Shown: in pieces, positions 8,989 to 17,916 of the stretch
How positions within the stretch are numbered: position 1 is the first letter of the stretch
Layout: each line of letters starts with the position of its first letter
Assembly: GCA_025964695.1 (NCBI GenBank)
Contig: JAOPYK010000074.1
Coordinates: 62,001-126,000, forward strand
Origin: Streptosporangiaceae bacterium
GTDB taxonomy: Bacteria; Actinomycetota; Actinomycetes; Streptosporangiales; Streptosporangiaceae
DNA length: 64,000 bases
Reading direction: 5' to 3'
Position numbers and translations under genes: made by a program
Notes under the pieces: generated by a model
Told to the model about the DNA's origin: nothing
Databases searched by the model: none
Seen by the model: the letters and a program-made list of their open reading frames with translations, nothing else

Positions 8989-9390
8989 GTGGAGCACGAT
9001 GGCGCGCCGCGTCGTGACCCGTCTTCCGGCCAGGCCGTGCCGGAGTCAGGAGATCGGAACTTCCTGGTACGCCCGTACACCATGACCGGGGGGCGGACCC
9101 GGCCCCGGAACGAGATCGCGATCGAGGCGATGTGCTCGGCGGTTCCGTACCCACCGCGTGATCTGTCGACGCTGACCCCCGAATACAAGGCGATCATCGG
9201 CATGAGCAGAGAGTGGCGCTCGGTGGCGGAGATCTCTTCGCTGCTGCGGCTGCCGCTCGGCGTCACCCGAGTCCTCATCGCCGACATGGCGCACGAGGGG
9301 TTGTTGCGCCTACATCAGACCAACCCGGTGGACGGGCAGCCCGACATCGGCTTGCTGGAAAGGGTTCTCAGTGGACTTCGCAAGCTCTGA
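8989..9390 (+). CDS. cvnC: Conservon CvnC: DUF742 protein
   Basis: 133 residues with the DUF742 pattern: FLVRPYTMTGGRTRPRNEIA followed by a winged-helix-like section (EWRSVAEISSLLRLPLGVTRVLIADMAHEGLL). DUF742 is the third member of every conservon; its exact action is not established, but the helix-turn-helix-like core suggests protein or DNA contact. GTG 8989 has GGAGG 8 bases upstream. Its end overlaps the cvnD start by 20 bases. Confidence 0.92.
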   Translation: MEHDGAPRRDPSSGQAVPESGDRNFLVRPYTMTGGRTRPRNEIAIEAMCSAVPYPPRDLSTLTPEYKAIIGMSREWRSVAEISSLLRLPLGVTRVLIADMAHEGLLRLHQTNPVDGQPDIGLLERVLSGLRKL

Positions 9391-9997
9391 GTTTGCTTCG
9401 AGCCCCCAGTCGGGGGGTCTGCCCCCGACCTCTCCGGGGCCGGCGCTCACCTCAGTCAAGATCATCGTCGGAGGGGGTTTCGGCGTCGGCAAGACGACCT
9501 TCGTCGGGTCGGTGTCGGAGATCATGCCGCTCACGACCGAAGCGGTCATGACGGCCGCCAGCGCGGGCATCGATGACCTGACCGCGGTGCCGGACAAGAC
9601 GACGACCACGGTCGCGATGGACTTCGGCCGGTTGACGCTCGACAGCGACCTGATCCTCTATCTGTTCGGCACGCCGGGACAGCACCGCTTCTGGTTCATG
9701 TGGGATGACCTGATCCGCGGCGCGATCGGCGCCGTCGTGCTGGTCGACACCCGGCGGCTGGAGGACTCCTTCGCCGCCGTGGACTACTTCGAAGAGTCCG
9801 GGATCCCCTTCGTCGTCGGCATCAACGGCTTTCACGGAGAGTTCCGGTACGCCGCGGAGGAGATCAGGGAGGCGCTCACCATCCGCCCGCAGGTGCCCAT
9901 CGTCATGTGCGACGCCCGTGCCCGGGAGTCCACCAAGGCGACGCTCATCACACTCGTGGAGTACGCGATGCGCGCTCACCTGGGCGCGATGCGCTGA
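9371..9997 (+). CDS. cvnD: Conservon CvnD: small Ras-like GTPase
   Basis: 208 residues, including a 36-residue N-terminal tail. GTPase motifs are readable: G1 GGFGVGKTTF, switch I threonines in DKTTTTVAMDFG, G3 FGTPGQHRF and G4-like VGINGF. In conservons this is the G-protein-like output of the membrane kinase complex, thought to be regulated by the roadblock protein. GTG 9371 lies inside the end of cvnC, so translation is coupled. The NKxD motif is replaced by NGFH, as in other CvnD-type GTPases. Confidence 0.93.
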   Translation: MDFASSEFASSPQSGGLPPTSPGPALTSVKIIVGGGFGVGKTTFVGSVSEIMPLTTEAVMTAASAGIDDLTAVPDKTTTTVAMDFGRLTLDSDLILYLFGTPGQHRFWFMWDDLIRGAIGAVVLVDTRRLEDSFAAVDYFEESGIPFVVGINGFHGEFRYAAEEIREALTIRPQVPIVMCDARARESTKATLITLVEYAMRAHLGAMR

Positions 9998-10025
9998 TCC
10001 CCGCCTGTCAGGCATTACCGGCATA

Positions 10026-10043
10026 CCCTACGGTCGCGTAGGG
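10026..10043. promoter_or_regulatory. Perfect short inverted repeat upstream of the SGNH hydrolase gene
   Basis: CCCTACG at 10026-10032 and CGTAGGG at 10037-10043, separated by GTCG. It lies 29 bases before GTG 10072, followed by two copies of the self-complementary ATGCAT. No T tract follows, so a protein-binding operator is more likely than a terminator for cvnD, but either is possible. Confidence 0.4.
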
Positions 10044-10071
10044 ATGCATGCAGAATGCATGATTGTGAGAC

Positions 10072-10878
10072 GTGACTGAACACGAGTCCGTTACTGGGGT
10101 AGCGGTGGATGAGATCAACACGTATGTGGCACTCGGGGACAGCTTCACCGAGGGCATGGACGACCCGTACGCCGAGGGTGACTCCCGCGGTGAGTACCGG
10201 GGCTGGGCCGACCGGGTGGCCGAGCATCTCGCGGCCGACAGGCCGGGATTGCGGTACGCCAACCTCGCGGTACGCGGCAAGCTGTTGCATCAAATCGTGG
10301 CCGACCAGGTGCCGCGGGCGGTCGAACTGCGGCCCGACCTGATCACCATCTGCGGTGGCGGCAACGACATGATCCGTCCGGCCGCGGACCCGGACGCGCT
10401 CGCGGTGCTGTTCGACGACGCGGTGCGCAGCCTGCGGTCCACCGGCTCGGAGGTGGTGATCTTCACCGGCTTCGATCCACGCCGCCTGGGCAGGGGTAAG
10501 CGCTTCCGCGGCCAGGCCGCGACGTACAACATGCACCTGCGGGCCATCGCGGACCGGCGTGGCTGCCGGGTCGTCGATCTGTGGCCCAAGGGAGCGCTGC
10601 ACGACCCGCGCGCCTGGAGCGCTGACCGCCTGCATCTGTCGCCCGAAGGGCACCGGCGGCTGGCGCTGCGGGTCTGCCAGGTGCTGGACGTGCCCGTCAC
10701 CGACGACTGGCGCGAGCCCTGGCCGCCTGCCCAGCAGATCGACTGGCTGACGCTGCGCCGGGAGGACCTGCACTGGGCCAGGACTTACCTGCTGCCCTGG
10801 GTCCAGCGCAGGGTGCAGCGCCGCTCCTCGGGCGACGGCCGTCACCCCAAGAGACCGGATCTGCTGCCGCTGCCCTGA
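10072..10878 (+). CDS. SGNH/GDSL hydrolase (lipase or esterase-like)
   Basis: 268 residues. The nucleophile motif is YVALGDSFTEG (Ser about residue 24), followed by the glycine and asparagine blocks (CGGGNDM) and the catalytic Asp/His pair SADRLHLSPEGH near residue 182, so it is probably active. There is no signal peptide, so it acts in the cytoplasm; the substrate is unknown. The C-terminus is a basic tail (RRVQRRSSGDGRHPKR). GTG 10072 has no good ribosome binding site; GTG 10105 is a possible later start. It is not part of the conservon operon, from which a 74-base gap with an inverted repeat separates it. Confidence 0.88.
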   Translation: MTEHESVTGVAVDEINTYVALGDSFTEGMDDPYAEGDSRGEYRGWADRVAEHLAADRPGLRYANLAVRGKLLHQIVADQVPRAVELRPDLITICGGGNDMIRPAADPDALAVLFDDAVRSLRSTGSEVVIFTGFDPRRLGRGKRFRGQAATYNMHLRAIADRRGCRVVDLWPKGALHDPRAWSADRLHLSPEGHRRLALRVCQVLDVPVTDDWREPWPPAQQIDWLTLRREDLHWARTYLLPWVQRRVQRRSSGDGRHPKRPDLLPLP

Positions 10879-10899
10879 AGGCGCACTCGTTCATCGGAT

Positions 10900-10974
10900 C
10901 GGTGGTCGGTGGTCGGTGGTCGGTGGTGGGTCGGTGGTCGGTCGGGGGTCAAATCGGTGGTCGGTCGGTGGTCA
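10900..10974. repeat. Heptanucleotide tandem repeat (CGGTGGT and variants)
   Basis: Four exact copies of cggtggt at 10900-10927 followed by degenerate copies to about 10974. The array sits between two convergent genes just after the SGNH hydrolase stop. It creates spurious open frames rich in VGGRW in all three forward frames; none is a credible gene. Confidence 0.9.
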
Positions 10975-10993
10975 GCCGATGCGAAGAGTGCAA

Positions 10994-11050
10994 CTCCGGC
11001 CGTCCCGGGCGTTCGCCGCGCGTGGCGGAGGACGCCCCGGACGGCCGGAG
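10994..11050. terminator. Long hairpin between convergent genes (likely bidirectional terminator)
   Basis: Arms 10994-11012 and 11032-11050 match in 18 of 19 positions (ctccggccgtcc at the outer end), with a 19-base loop. It lies between the stop of the SGNH gene (10878) and the stop of the STAS gene (11069). There is no clear T tract on either strand. Confidence 0.6.
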
Positions 11051-11068
11051 CCGCGTGGGGGAGACGAG

Positions 11069-11422
11069 TCAGGCCGTGCCGGCGGGCTGGCCGGAGGCTT
11101 CCGCTACGGTGTTGAAGATCGCGAAGCGCCGGTTCAGGCCGGTGATCTCCAGGGTGCGTTTCACGATGGGCCGCGGGGCGACGAGGGCGAGGCTTCCGCC
11201 CGCCGCGGAGACGGCCTTGTGGCAGCCGATGATGACGGACAGGCCCTGCGAGTCCATGAACTCCAGATCGGTGAGATCGAGGATCAGGTGGTCACCATGG
11301 GTCTGGCGGGCCGAGCGCAGTTGCCCGCGCAGATCGTCCACGCTGGCGATATCGAGGTCGCCACGCAGGTCGACGACCGTGTGGCCGTGCTGCGAGCGGG
11401 CGGATACATGAAGGTATTGCAC
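11069..11422 (-). CDS. STAS-domain anti-sigma factor antagonist
   Basis: 117 residues, a single STAS domain of the SpoIIAA/RsbV type. The conserved phosphorylation site is DLEFMDSQGLSVI, with Ser about residue 56-57. Unphosphorylated antagonists of this family bind an anti-sigma kinase and free a sigma factor. Neither a kinase nor a sigma gene is adjacent, so its partner lies elsewhere. GTG 11422 has GGAGGAGG 8 bases upstream, a strong start. The gene is divergent from the triple-AAA gene and convergent with the SGNH gene. Confidence 0.9.
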   Translation of the reverse strand: MQYLHVSARSQHGHTVVDLRGDLDIASVDDLRGQLRSARQTHGDHLILDLTDLEFMDSQGLSVIIGCHKAVSAAGGSLALVAPRPIVKRTLEITGLNRRFAIFNTVAEASGQPAGTA

Positions 11423-11725
11423 CGGGGATTCCTCCTCCGGGTCGATGAAGATCCATGTCTGGGGCGAAAGACCCAGGCGATTGACTTTTCAAGGATCAAC
11501 TATCCGGCAGGAAATCCCTTCTGCCAACCGTTGGGCGACCACAAACCGATGGCGCTGTGCCCGAAATCGCCCGGAAGATGATGTGCAAGAGTCGGCTGAG
11601 GCCGACTGCGGCCGTTCCGAGCCCGCTTGACGGGATGAGAGGTGCCCCGTCACTCTGCGCCCCCTAGAGTTCTGCCGGACAATTGAATTCCCCGCAGAAA
11701 ACCCCCCGACACGAAGGGCTGTCAG
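11423..11725. other. Divergent intergenic region (303 bases)
   Basis: This region holds the promoters of the STAS gene and of the triple-AAA gene. On the plus strand TTGACG at 11627-11632 is followed 18 bases later by CACTCT (11651-11656), a weak candidate promoter for the AAA gene. A small hairpin with arms GTCGG and CCGAC sits near 11591-11605. No open frame with a ribosome binding site was seen. Confidence 0.4.
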
Positions 11726-14700
11726 GTGAGCGCGCCGCGGCTGCCGGAGCATCTCGAGATGCTGCTGACCGAAGAACCCGTGCTGGACGTCTACTCGCAT
11801 GGTCCGTGGCGGGTTCCGGACGGGCTTTACGAGGCGATGCGGGAGCGGGCGCTGGCCTTCGACCGGGACCCGCGGGCGGCCGTTCTCACCCGGGCGGCCA
11901 ATCCCTTCTACGCCGACAGCACCTCGGTGCTGGGCGCGGAGATGTGGTCGCTGCTCACCTTCCTGCTGGGCGCCGGGGCCATCCGCGCCGGCTCCCGGGG
12001 GGATGTGGACTACGAGCTGCTCGCCGACTTCCTGGCCAAGCCGGAGCCGGCGGTTCGGGACCCGCTGGCGTTCTTCACCCAGAGCGGCCGGTTGCGGCCG
12101 CCCGGGATGTGGTTGCCGGAGTCGGCGGGTGATGATCGCGACCGCCGGGCCGTCATGCTGGAACTGGCGCGCGAATGCCTGGACGTCTTCGAGGGACTGG
12201 AGCCGCTCGACGAGCGGCGCCGGGCCCTGATCGGGATGCACGAGCTGCGGGCCGCCGACCCGAAGCTGCACGAGCAGGATCTGACCCTGCCCGTCGCCGA
12301 GCTGGAGGCGGCGTGGGCGGCGGGCGCGGACGAGGCGGCCCTGGCGGTGCTGCCCGAGCTGAGCGGCGCGCTCGGCCATCTGGAGTGGGCGTGCGCGGGG
12401 TTCACCGCCGCGCACGAGCGCCTGGTCGCCACGACGGGTGACGGGGACGCGATCGACCTGGCACTGGCCAGGCTGATGCTGCAGGCCGAGCTCACCGTGC
12501 TGCCCGCCGAGCTCGCCATGGCCCTGGGGCTGGCGCGTTACGAGTCGGTCCAGGAGCGGATGCGCGCGCTGCGCGAGAGCTATGCGGTGGAGACCTGGCA
12601 GAACGACGTGCGCGGCTGGCTGGCGCGCGGGCTGGTGGCCGGTGAGGCGGACGCCTGCCGGGCCTGGCTGGACATGGCGCTGCGCGTCACGGGAGCGGTG
12701 CAGGGTCTGCCCGACATCCTGAGCACGCCCAAGCACCGGGTGCCGATCCGGGCGTTCCAGCGCGACCTGCGCCGCCTCTTCCAGCGCCGGACGGTGGTCA
12801 ACCCGCTGGTGGCCCGGTTCGCCCCGCGCCCGGCCGAGCCGGACACCGAGTCCTCAGGCGAGTCCTCGGGCGAGGCCGGTGCCGAGGAGGGGGAGAAGGC
12901 TTCGGGGCGGGATCCGGCGGCGCCGCCGGGACCGGCGGATGCCCTGGTCGGGCAGCCCGAGCTGGCCGCGGGGATCCGAACGGCCCTGGGTACCCAGGAC
13001 CGGCCCGTGCGGCTGCTCATCTCCGGGCCGGAGGGCACCGGCAAGGGCACCGCCGTGGCGCTGCTCGAACAGGCGCTCGTGGACCGGGGCACCGTCCGCG
13101 ACTCGCTGTGGGTCTCCGATCAGGTGTTCCCCAACCTGCACGTCAGCGATGCCGTGCTCTGGTTCCAGGCGCGGGTGCGCGAATGCGTCGACGGCAAGCT
13201 GCTGCTGGTCGTGGACGATCTCGACAAGCTCTCCGGCGCCGACCGCTGCGGGCCCGCGCTGACCGAGGAACTGCGCCGCCTGATGGCCCGCTATCCGCGG
13301 CTGCACGTGGTCGCGCTCTGCCGGCCGGGCGGTCAGGAACGGCTCTTCGAGGCCAACCCGGCACTGGTGCAGGGCTTCCAGGTCACCCGGACTCGTGAGT
13401 TCGGGGAGGACGACTACACAGAGCTGTTCCAGCGCATGATCACCTCACGCGGGGGAGTGGTCGCCAAGGACGTCGCCCGGACCGCCGGAGTGCTGCTGGC
13501 CCGGACACCGCCGCTGCTCAACCTGCGCAACGCCCGGCTTGCCGACTTCCTGGCCGCCCAGTGCCTGGTGGCGGCACGCTCCCGCGGCGCCGGCCCGGAC
13601 CTGCCCGAGGTGATCGCGGCGGACCTGCCGCAGCGGCTCATCCAGGGCGGTGCCGGCGGCACCGACCCGCTCGCCGAACTGGCGGCGTGCGCGGGCATCG
13701 AAGGGGTCAAGCAGGAGGTGGCACTGCTCATCGCGGAGGCCAAGGCGGCCCGGCTGCGCCGCGAGGCGGGCATGGCCGTCGCCGCCCGCCCGCGCCACCT
13801 GGTCTTCACCGGCAGACGCGGGACCGGCAAGACGAAGGTCGCGCGCCTCCTCGGCCGCATCTACGCCGATCTGGGCGTGCTGTCATCGGGACACCTCGTC
13901 GAAGTGGACCGGGCAGACCTCGTCGGCGAGTACGCCAGTGAGAGCGGCCCCCGGGTGCGCAGAGCGGTGGAGCGGGCCCAGGGCGGCGTGCTCGTGATCG
14001 AAGACGCGCACACTCTCAAGGCCGCCGACTCGCCCCGCGACCGGGAGGCGATCGACGTCCTGCTCGCCGCCCTGCAGCAGCATCCCGAGGACCTCGTGGT
14101 GGTGCTGACCGGGCCGGAGGCCGACATCAACGGCCTGCTCAAGGGGGAGGCCGAGCTGGCCGCGTTCTTCCCCAAAGTTGTGCGCTTCGCGGACCTCGCC
14201 GAGGCGGACCTGGTGAGCATCTTCGCCGCGAAGGCCGCGGACGGCGGGTTCGCGCTGGCCGATGGCGTGCTCGACAGGGTACGCGCCCTGGTGCACGCCG
14301 TTCCGCGCGGCAACGCCTTCGCCAACGCCAGACTTATGATCAACTTGCTGGACCGTGCGGTGGCCATGCAGGGCCGCCGGGTGCTCGAGGACGGCATCCT
14401 CGACGAGGACGAGTCACTGTCCGAACTGCTGGTGGAGGACATTCCCGACGCCCTCACCGCCGCCGGCCGGGTCGAGCTACCCGGCGACCCGCTGGCCGAG
14501 ATCGACCGGCTGGTCGGGCTGGAGGCCGTCAAGCACGAGGTGAAGCTGCTGGTCGACGAGGTCAAGGCCGAGCAGATACGCCGTGACGCGGGCATCCCCA
14601 TCGCGGCCCCCACCCGGCACATGGTCTTCACCGGCAACCCCGGCACGGCCAAGACCACCGTGGCCCGGCTGATCGCCGCGGTCTACGCCCGGCTGGGGCT

Positions 14701-15325
14701 GCTGTCGTCGGGACATCTGGTCGAGGTGGGCCGGGCCGATCTGGTCGGGGAGTACGTCGGCCAGACCGCGCCCAAGGTGCGGGCCGCGGTGGACCGGGCA
14801 TTGGGGGGAGTGCTGTTCATCGACGAGGCCTACGCGCTCACCCCGCCCGACTCGGCCCGCGACTACGGGCACGAGGCGGTGGCCGAGCTGCTCAAGCTGA
14901 TGGAGGAGCAGCGGGCCGACCTGGTCGTCATCGTCGCCGGATACGAGCGTGAGATGCAGCGGTTCCGCGAGTTCAACCCGGGGCTGGCGTCGCGGTTCCC
15001 GCATGTCCTGCGTTTTCCCGACTACACCGACGACGAGCTCGTCACCATCTTCGAGATCATGGCCGCCGAAGCCGGGTTCACTCTCGCCGACGGGGTGCTG
15101 GACGCCGTCCGGGCGCTGGTGCGGGCCGCCCCGCGCGGGCCGTCGTTCGGCAACGCCCGGCTGATGCGCAACGTCCTGGACCGGGCCGTGGCCCTGCAGG
15201 CACAGCGCATCATGTCGGCCGAGACCCCGGCCTCCGTCGAGGAGATCCGCCGCCTGCGCCCGGCCGATCTGCCGGGCGGCGGTCCCTCGCAAGACCGTGA
15301 CGACGTCATCGGCCCGTACCTCTGA
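11726..15325 (+). CDS. Large three-module AAA ATPase (SpoVK/CbbX-like C-terminal half)
   Basis: 1,199 residues. After about 410 residues of helical N-terminal region and an acidic linker come three P-loop modules. Module 1: Walker A GPEGTGKGT near residue 433 with VVDDLDKL as Walker B. Module 2: GRRGTGKTK near 696 with IEDAH instead of the usual DE Walker B. Module 3: GNPGTAKTT near 969, IDEAY and a full CbbX/SpoVK-like second region. Modules 2 and 3 are close repeats, sharing SSGHLVEV, RADLVGEY and PRG-F-NARLM blocks. CbbX/EccA-type ATPases remodel protein complexes; the client here is unknown. GTG 11726 has GAAGGG upstream. Confidence 0.85.
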   Translation: MSAPRLPEHLEMLLTEEPVLDVYSHGPWRVPDGLYEAMRERALAFDRDPRAAVLTRAANPFYADSTSVLGAEMWSLLTFLLGAGAIRAGSRGDVDYELLADFLAKPEPAVRDPLAFFTQSGRLRPPGMWLPESAGDDRDRRAVMLELARECLDVFEGLEPLDERRRALIGMHELRAADPKLHEQDLTLPVAELEAAWAAGADEAALAVLPELSGALGHLEWACAGFTAAHERLVATTGDGDAIDLALARLMLQAELTVLPAELAMALGLARYESVQERMRALRESYAVETWQNDVRGWLARGLVAGEADACRAWLDMALRVTGAVQGLPDILSTPKHRVPIRAFQRDLRRLFQRRTVVNPLVARFAPRPAEPDTESSGESSGEAGAEEGEKASGRDPAAPPGPADALVGQPELAAGIRTALGTQDRPVRLLISGPEGTGKGTAVALLEQALVDRGTVRDSLWVSDQVFPNLHVSDAVLWFQARVRECVDGKLLLVVDDLDKLSGADRCGPALTEELRRLMARYPRLHVVALCRPGGQERLFEANPALVQGFQVTRTREFGEDDYTELFQRMITSRGGVVAKDVARTAGVLLARTPPLLNLRNARLADFLAAQCLVAARSRGAGPDLPEVIAADLPQRLIQGGAGGTDPLAELAACAGIEGVKQEVALLIAEAKAARLRREAGMAVAARPRHLVFTGRRGTGKTKVARLLGRIYADLGVLSSGHLVEVDRADLVGEYASESGPRVRRAVERAQGGVLVIEDAHTLKAADSPRDREAIDVLLAALQQHPEDLVVVLTGPEADINGLLKGEAELAAFFPKVVRFADLAEADLVSIFAAKAADGGFALADGVLDRVRALVHAVPRGNAFANARLMINLLDRAVAMQGRRVLEDGILDEDESLSELLVEDIPDALTAAGRVELPGDPLAEIDRLVGLEAVKHEVKLLVDEVKAEQIRRDAGIPIAAPTRHMVFTGNPGTAKTTVARLIAAVYARLGLLSSGHLVEVGRADLVGEYVGQTAPKVRAAVDRALGGVLFIDEAYALTPPDSARDYGHEAVAELLKLMEEQRADLVVIVAGYEREMQRFREFNPGLASRFPHVLRFPDYTDDELVTIFEIMAAEAGFTLADGVLDAVRALVRAAPRGPSFGNARLMRNVLDRAVALQAQRIMSAETPASVEEIRRLRPADLPGGGPSQDRDDVIGPYL

Positions 15326-15348
15326 GCCGACGAGACGCACCCGGATGC

Positions 15349-15378
15349 GGTGGCGGCCGGGGCGTTCCGGCCGCCACC
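15349..15378. terminator. Perfect 12-bp hairpin between convergent genes
   Basis: GGTGGCGGCCGG (15349-15360), loop ggcgtt, CCGGCCGCCACC (15367-15378). It lies between the AAA gene stop (15325) and the stop of the small minus-strand gene (15382). GC-rich with no T tract; probably a bidirectional transcription stop. Confidence 0.6.
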
Positions 15379-15381
15379 GGA

Positions 15382-15669
15382 TCAGGGAGTGGGATTGCGG
15401 GAGTGCTCGGTCAGATAACCGGTGTAGATCGGGCGGAGCGCCTCGGCCACCTTCCCGTCACCGGCCAGCGCGAAGTCACTGAGCAGCGCGGAAATGTGCA
15501 GAAGGTCGGAGTTGCTGCGCTCGAGGTCGCCGGTCGCCGCCTGGGCGGCCGGGATCTCGCTCATCAGCCGCCACAGGAACTTGACGTCCCCCCGGTGCAC
15601 GGCGAGCTTGATCGCGCGGTCATGTAGCTCCTTGGCGGACAGAGTGTCCAAATCATCGACATCGGCCAT
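15382..15669 (-). CDS. Small conserved-looking helical protein, function unknown
   Basis: 95 residues from ATG 15669 (MADVDDLDTLSAKELHDRAIKLA...). TTG 15687 would add 6 residues but has no better ribosome binding site. The sequence is soluble, mostly helical, without Cys clusters or signal peptide. I recognise it only as the kind of short protein annotated as hypothetical in actinomycetes. It follows the ABC exporter gene on the same strand with a 31-base gap, so the two may be co-transcribed. Confidence 0.65.
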   Translation of the reverse strand: MADVDDLDTLSAKELHDRAIKLAVHRGDVKFLWRLMSEIPAAQAATGDLERSNSDLLHISALLSDFALAGDGKVAEALRPIYTGYLTEHSRNPTP

Positions 15670-15700
15670 GCACACGACCCTACTCAACCGTTCCGCCCGC

Positions 15701-17773
15701 TCAGTCGGGAACGTGCGCGTAGGCCGAGGCCTGCAGGGTGTAGAGCTCGGCGTAGAGACCGTCCAGCTCCATCAGCGTGTCGTGGTCGCCCTGTTCGATC
15801 ACCTGGCCGTGGTCCAGGACGTAGATCCGGTCGGCGTGCCGGACACTGGCCAGCCGATGGGTGATGAGCAGGACCGTACGGCCGTCCGAGTGCGCCCGGA
15901 TGCGCTCGAAGAGGGAATGCTCGGCGCGGGCGTCCAGCGCGGCGGTGGGCTCGTCGCAAATGAGCAGGGGAGCGTCCCGGTAGAAGCCACGAGCGACCGC
16001 GAGGCGCTGCCACTGGCCGCCGGACAGCTCGGCGCCGCCGTCGAAGCGGCGGTCGAGCAGGGTTTCGTAGCCGTGCGCCAGGTCGTCGATGACCTGGTCG
16101 GCGCCGGCGGCGACGGCGGCCTGCTCGATGGCGTGGTCACTGCCGGCCCGGCCCATCGAGATGTTCTGCCGGGCCGTCATCGGCCAATGCGTGTGGTCCT
16201 GGGCGATCACCGCGATCCGCTGCCGGAGCTGCTCGGGGTCGACCCGCCACAGTGAGGTGTCGTCCCAGCGGACCTCGCCGCCGTCGGGATCGTAGAGACC
16301 CGCGAGGATCTTGGCCAGCGTGGTCTTGCCGGAGCCGTTCTCGCCGACCAGGGCGATGACCTCACCGCGCCGGACCTCCACTGAGACCCCGGTCAGCGAC
16401 GGGCTCTCGGCCCCCGGATAGGTGAAGGTGACCTCGTCGGCGGTGATCCGCTCGAAGTCCCATGGGACGGGTTCGTCGGTCACCTGTTCTCTGCGCGGCT
16501 CCGGTACGGCCGCGTGCTCGGCGCCGCGCTCGCGTACCGGCTCCGCGTCGCCCGGCTCGCGCACGGGGGCGGCCTGGCCGGGCGCGGGCCCCGGGTCGCC
16601 GGTGCGCTCGCATACCGGACCCGAGCGGTCGCCTCGGGGCAGACGTTGCTCGGCCTCGGCGCAGAAGCCGAGATAGTCGCTGAAGTACAGGCCCTCCTCG
16701 TAGCAGCGGTTGATGGCGTAGACGAGGTTGGCCAGCGAGGTCTGGCCGGTCCTGATGGCCAGCACGGCCGTGCCCGCCACGGCGAGGGGGACCTCGCCGT
16801 TCCATAGCAGGAGGCCGAGGGAGAGGTAGACGATCGCCGTCGCCACGCCCTTGAGCATGTCTCCGAAGAGACGGGCGACCGTCTGCCGGCGGGCCACGTC
16901 CATCTCGGCGTCCCGTACGTGCGCGGCGAGGCGGACATACTGCTCCAGCAGGAAGTCACGGACCGTGAAGGACCGCACCTCGGCGGCGTGCCGGCGCTGG
17001 GTCATGAGATCCGACAGGATCCATTTGCGCCGTCTGGTGGAGACCAGGGTGAGCATCGTCAGGTAGCGCAGCCGCGCGGCCCGGACCGAGGCCCAGCCCT
17101 CCGGCAGGGCGGTGGCCAGCAGCAGCGGAAGCAGCAAGGGGTGCAGCACGCCCAGGGCGCCCGCGGCGGCCACCATGCCGACGGCGCCGGTGAGCACGTC
17201 GATCGTGAAGTTGACCATGCCGGGAGCGGCCTGTATGCCTCGGCCCTCGGCCCGCTGCATGCCGTCGAGGAAGTCCGAGTCGTCCAGAGCGGCCAGTTCC
17301 ACCGCGGTGCAGAGCTCGAACAACCGGATCTCGACGAGACGGTCGACCTGCGGTTCCAGCCGCGCCTGCGCCCATCCGGCGGCCGCCTGGAGACCGGCCC
17401 GCAGCGCGGTGGCCACTCCGACGAGAATGAGCGACGGCAGCGCGGCACGGACCCGGTCCGGGGTCGGCCCGGCGGCGAACAGCGCGTGCAGCACGCCGGT
17501 GGTGGCGAGCAGGCCGAAGGCGGTGAAGATACCGGCCAGCAGGTTGAGTGAGATGGTGACGGCGGTGTCGGCCCGGCTCGCCTGCCAGGCCAGCCGCAGC
17601 GCCTGGCCGATCAGGGCCGGCAGCCGGCGGGCCACCGTGATCAGGCCGGTCTCGGCGAGTTCGCCCGTGCGGGCCGTCCATCTGTGTTCGGCCAGTTTCG
17701 GCCCTTCGATCTCCTGAGGAGTGCGGCTGCGCCTGCGGCGCCACCGGGTGAACAGCCCCCCCTGAATGCCCAT
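15701..17773 (-). CDS. ABC exporter, fused membrane and ATPase domains (NisT/LanT-like)
   Basis: 690 residues. An N-terminal membrane domain with several hydrophobic segments (about residues 60-330) is joined to an ATPase with Walker A GENGSGKTT, signature LSGGQWQRLAVARGFYRD, Walker B LLICDEPTAALD and ITHR. The W in LSGGQWQR and the following wording resemble lanthipeptide-type exporters such as NisT. There is no N-terminal C39 peptidase. A Pro/Ala/Glu-rich insert lies between the membrane and ATPase domains. ATG 17773 has CGGAGGG 5 bases upstream. No precursor peptide or modification enzyme is adjacent, so the cargo is open. Confidence 0.85.
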   Translation of the reverse strand: MGIQGGLFTRWRRRRSRTPQEIEGPKLAEHRWTARTGELAETGLITVARRLPALIGQALRLAWQASRADTAVTISLNLLAGIFTAFGLLATTGVLHALFAAGPTPDRVRAALPSLILVGVATALRAGLQAAAGWAQARLEPQVDRLVEIRLFELCTAVELAALDDSDFLDGMQRAEGRGIQAAPGMVNFTIDVLTGAVGMVAAAGALGVLHPLLLPLLLATALPEGWASVRAARLRYLTMLTLVSTRRRKWILSDLMTQRRHAAEVRSFTVRDFLLEQYVRLAAHVRDAEMDVARRQTVARLFGDMLKGVATAIVYLSLGLLLWNGEVPLAVAGTAVLAIRTGQTSLANLVYAINRCYEEGLYFSDYLGFCAEAEQRLPRGDRSGPVCERTGDPGPAPGQAAPVREPGDAEPVRERGAEHAAVPEPRREQVTDEPVPWDFERITADEVTFTYPGAESPSLTGVSVEVRRGEVIALVGENGSGKTTLAKILAGLYDPDGGEVRWDDTSLWRVDPEQLRQRIAVIAQDHTHWPMTARQNISMGRAGSDHAIEQAAVAAGADQVIDDLAHGYETLLDRRFDGGAELSGGQWQRLAVARGFYRDAPLLICDEPTAALDARAEHSLFERIRAHSDGRTVLLITHRLASVRHADRIYVLDHGQVIEQGDHDTLMELDGLYAELYTLQASAYAHVPD

Positions 17774-17916
17774 GCGGACCCTCCGGCTCGTGTATCCCCC
17801 CTCAGCAGTGTGCCCCGCGAGGAGGACGAGCTTTAGGGCAAATCTCACACAGTGTGGCTACGAGGTGAGGCTTGACGTCATGCGCGGGAGCGACGCGCGG
17901 ACTTGGCGGCGTTGTC

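Noticed and set aside
10902-11581. Three overlapping forward open frames with VGGRW-type repeats
   Set aside because: Created by the heptanucleotide array and antisense to the STAS gene.
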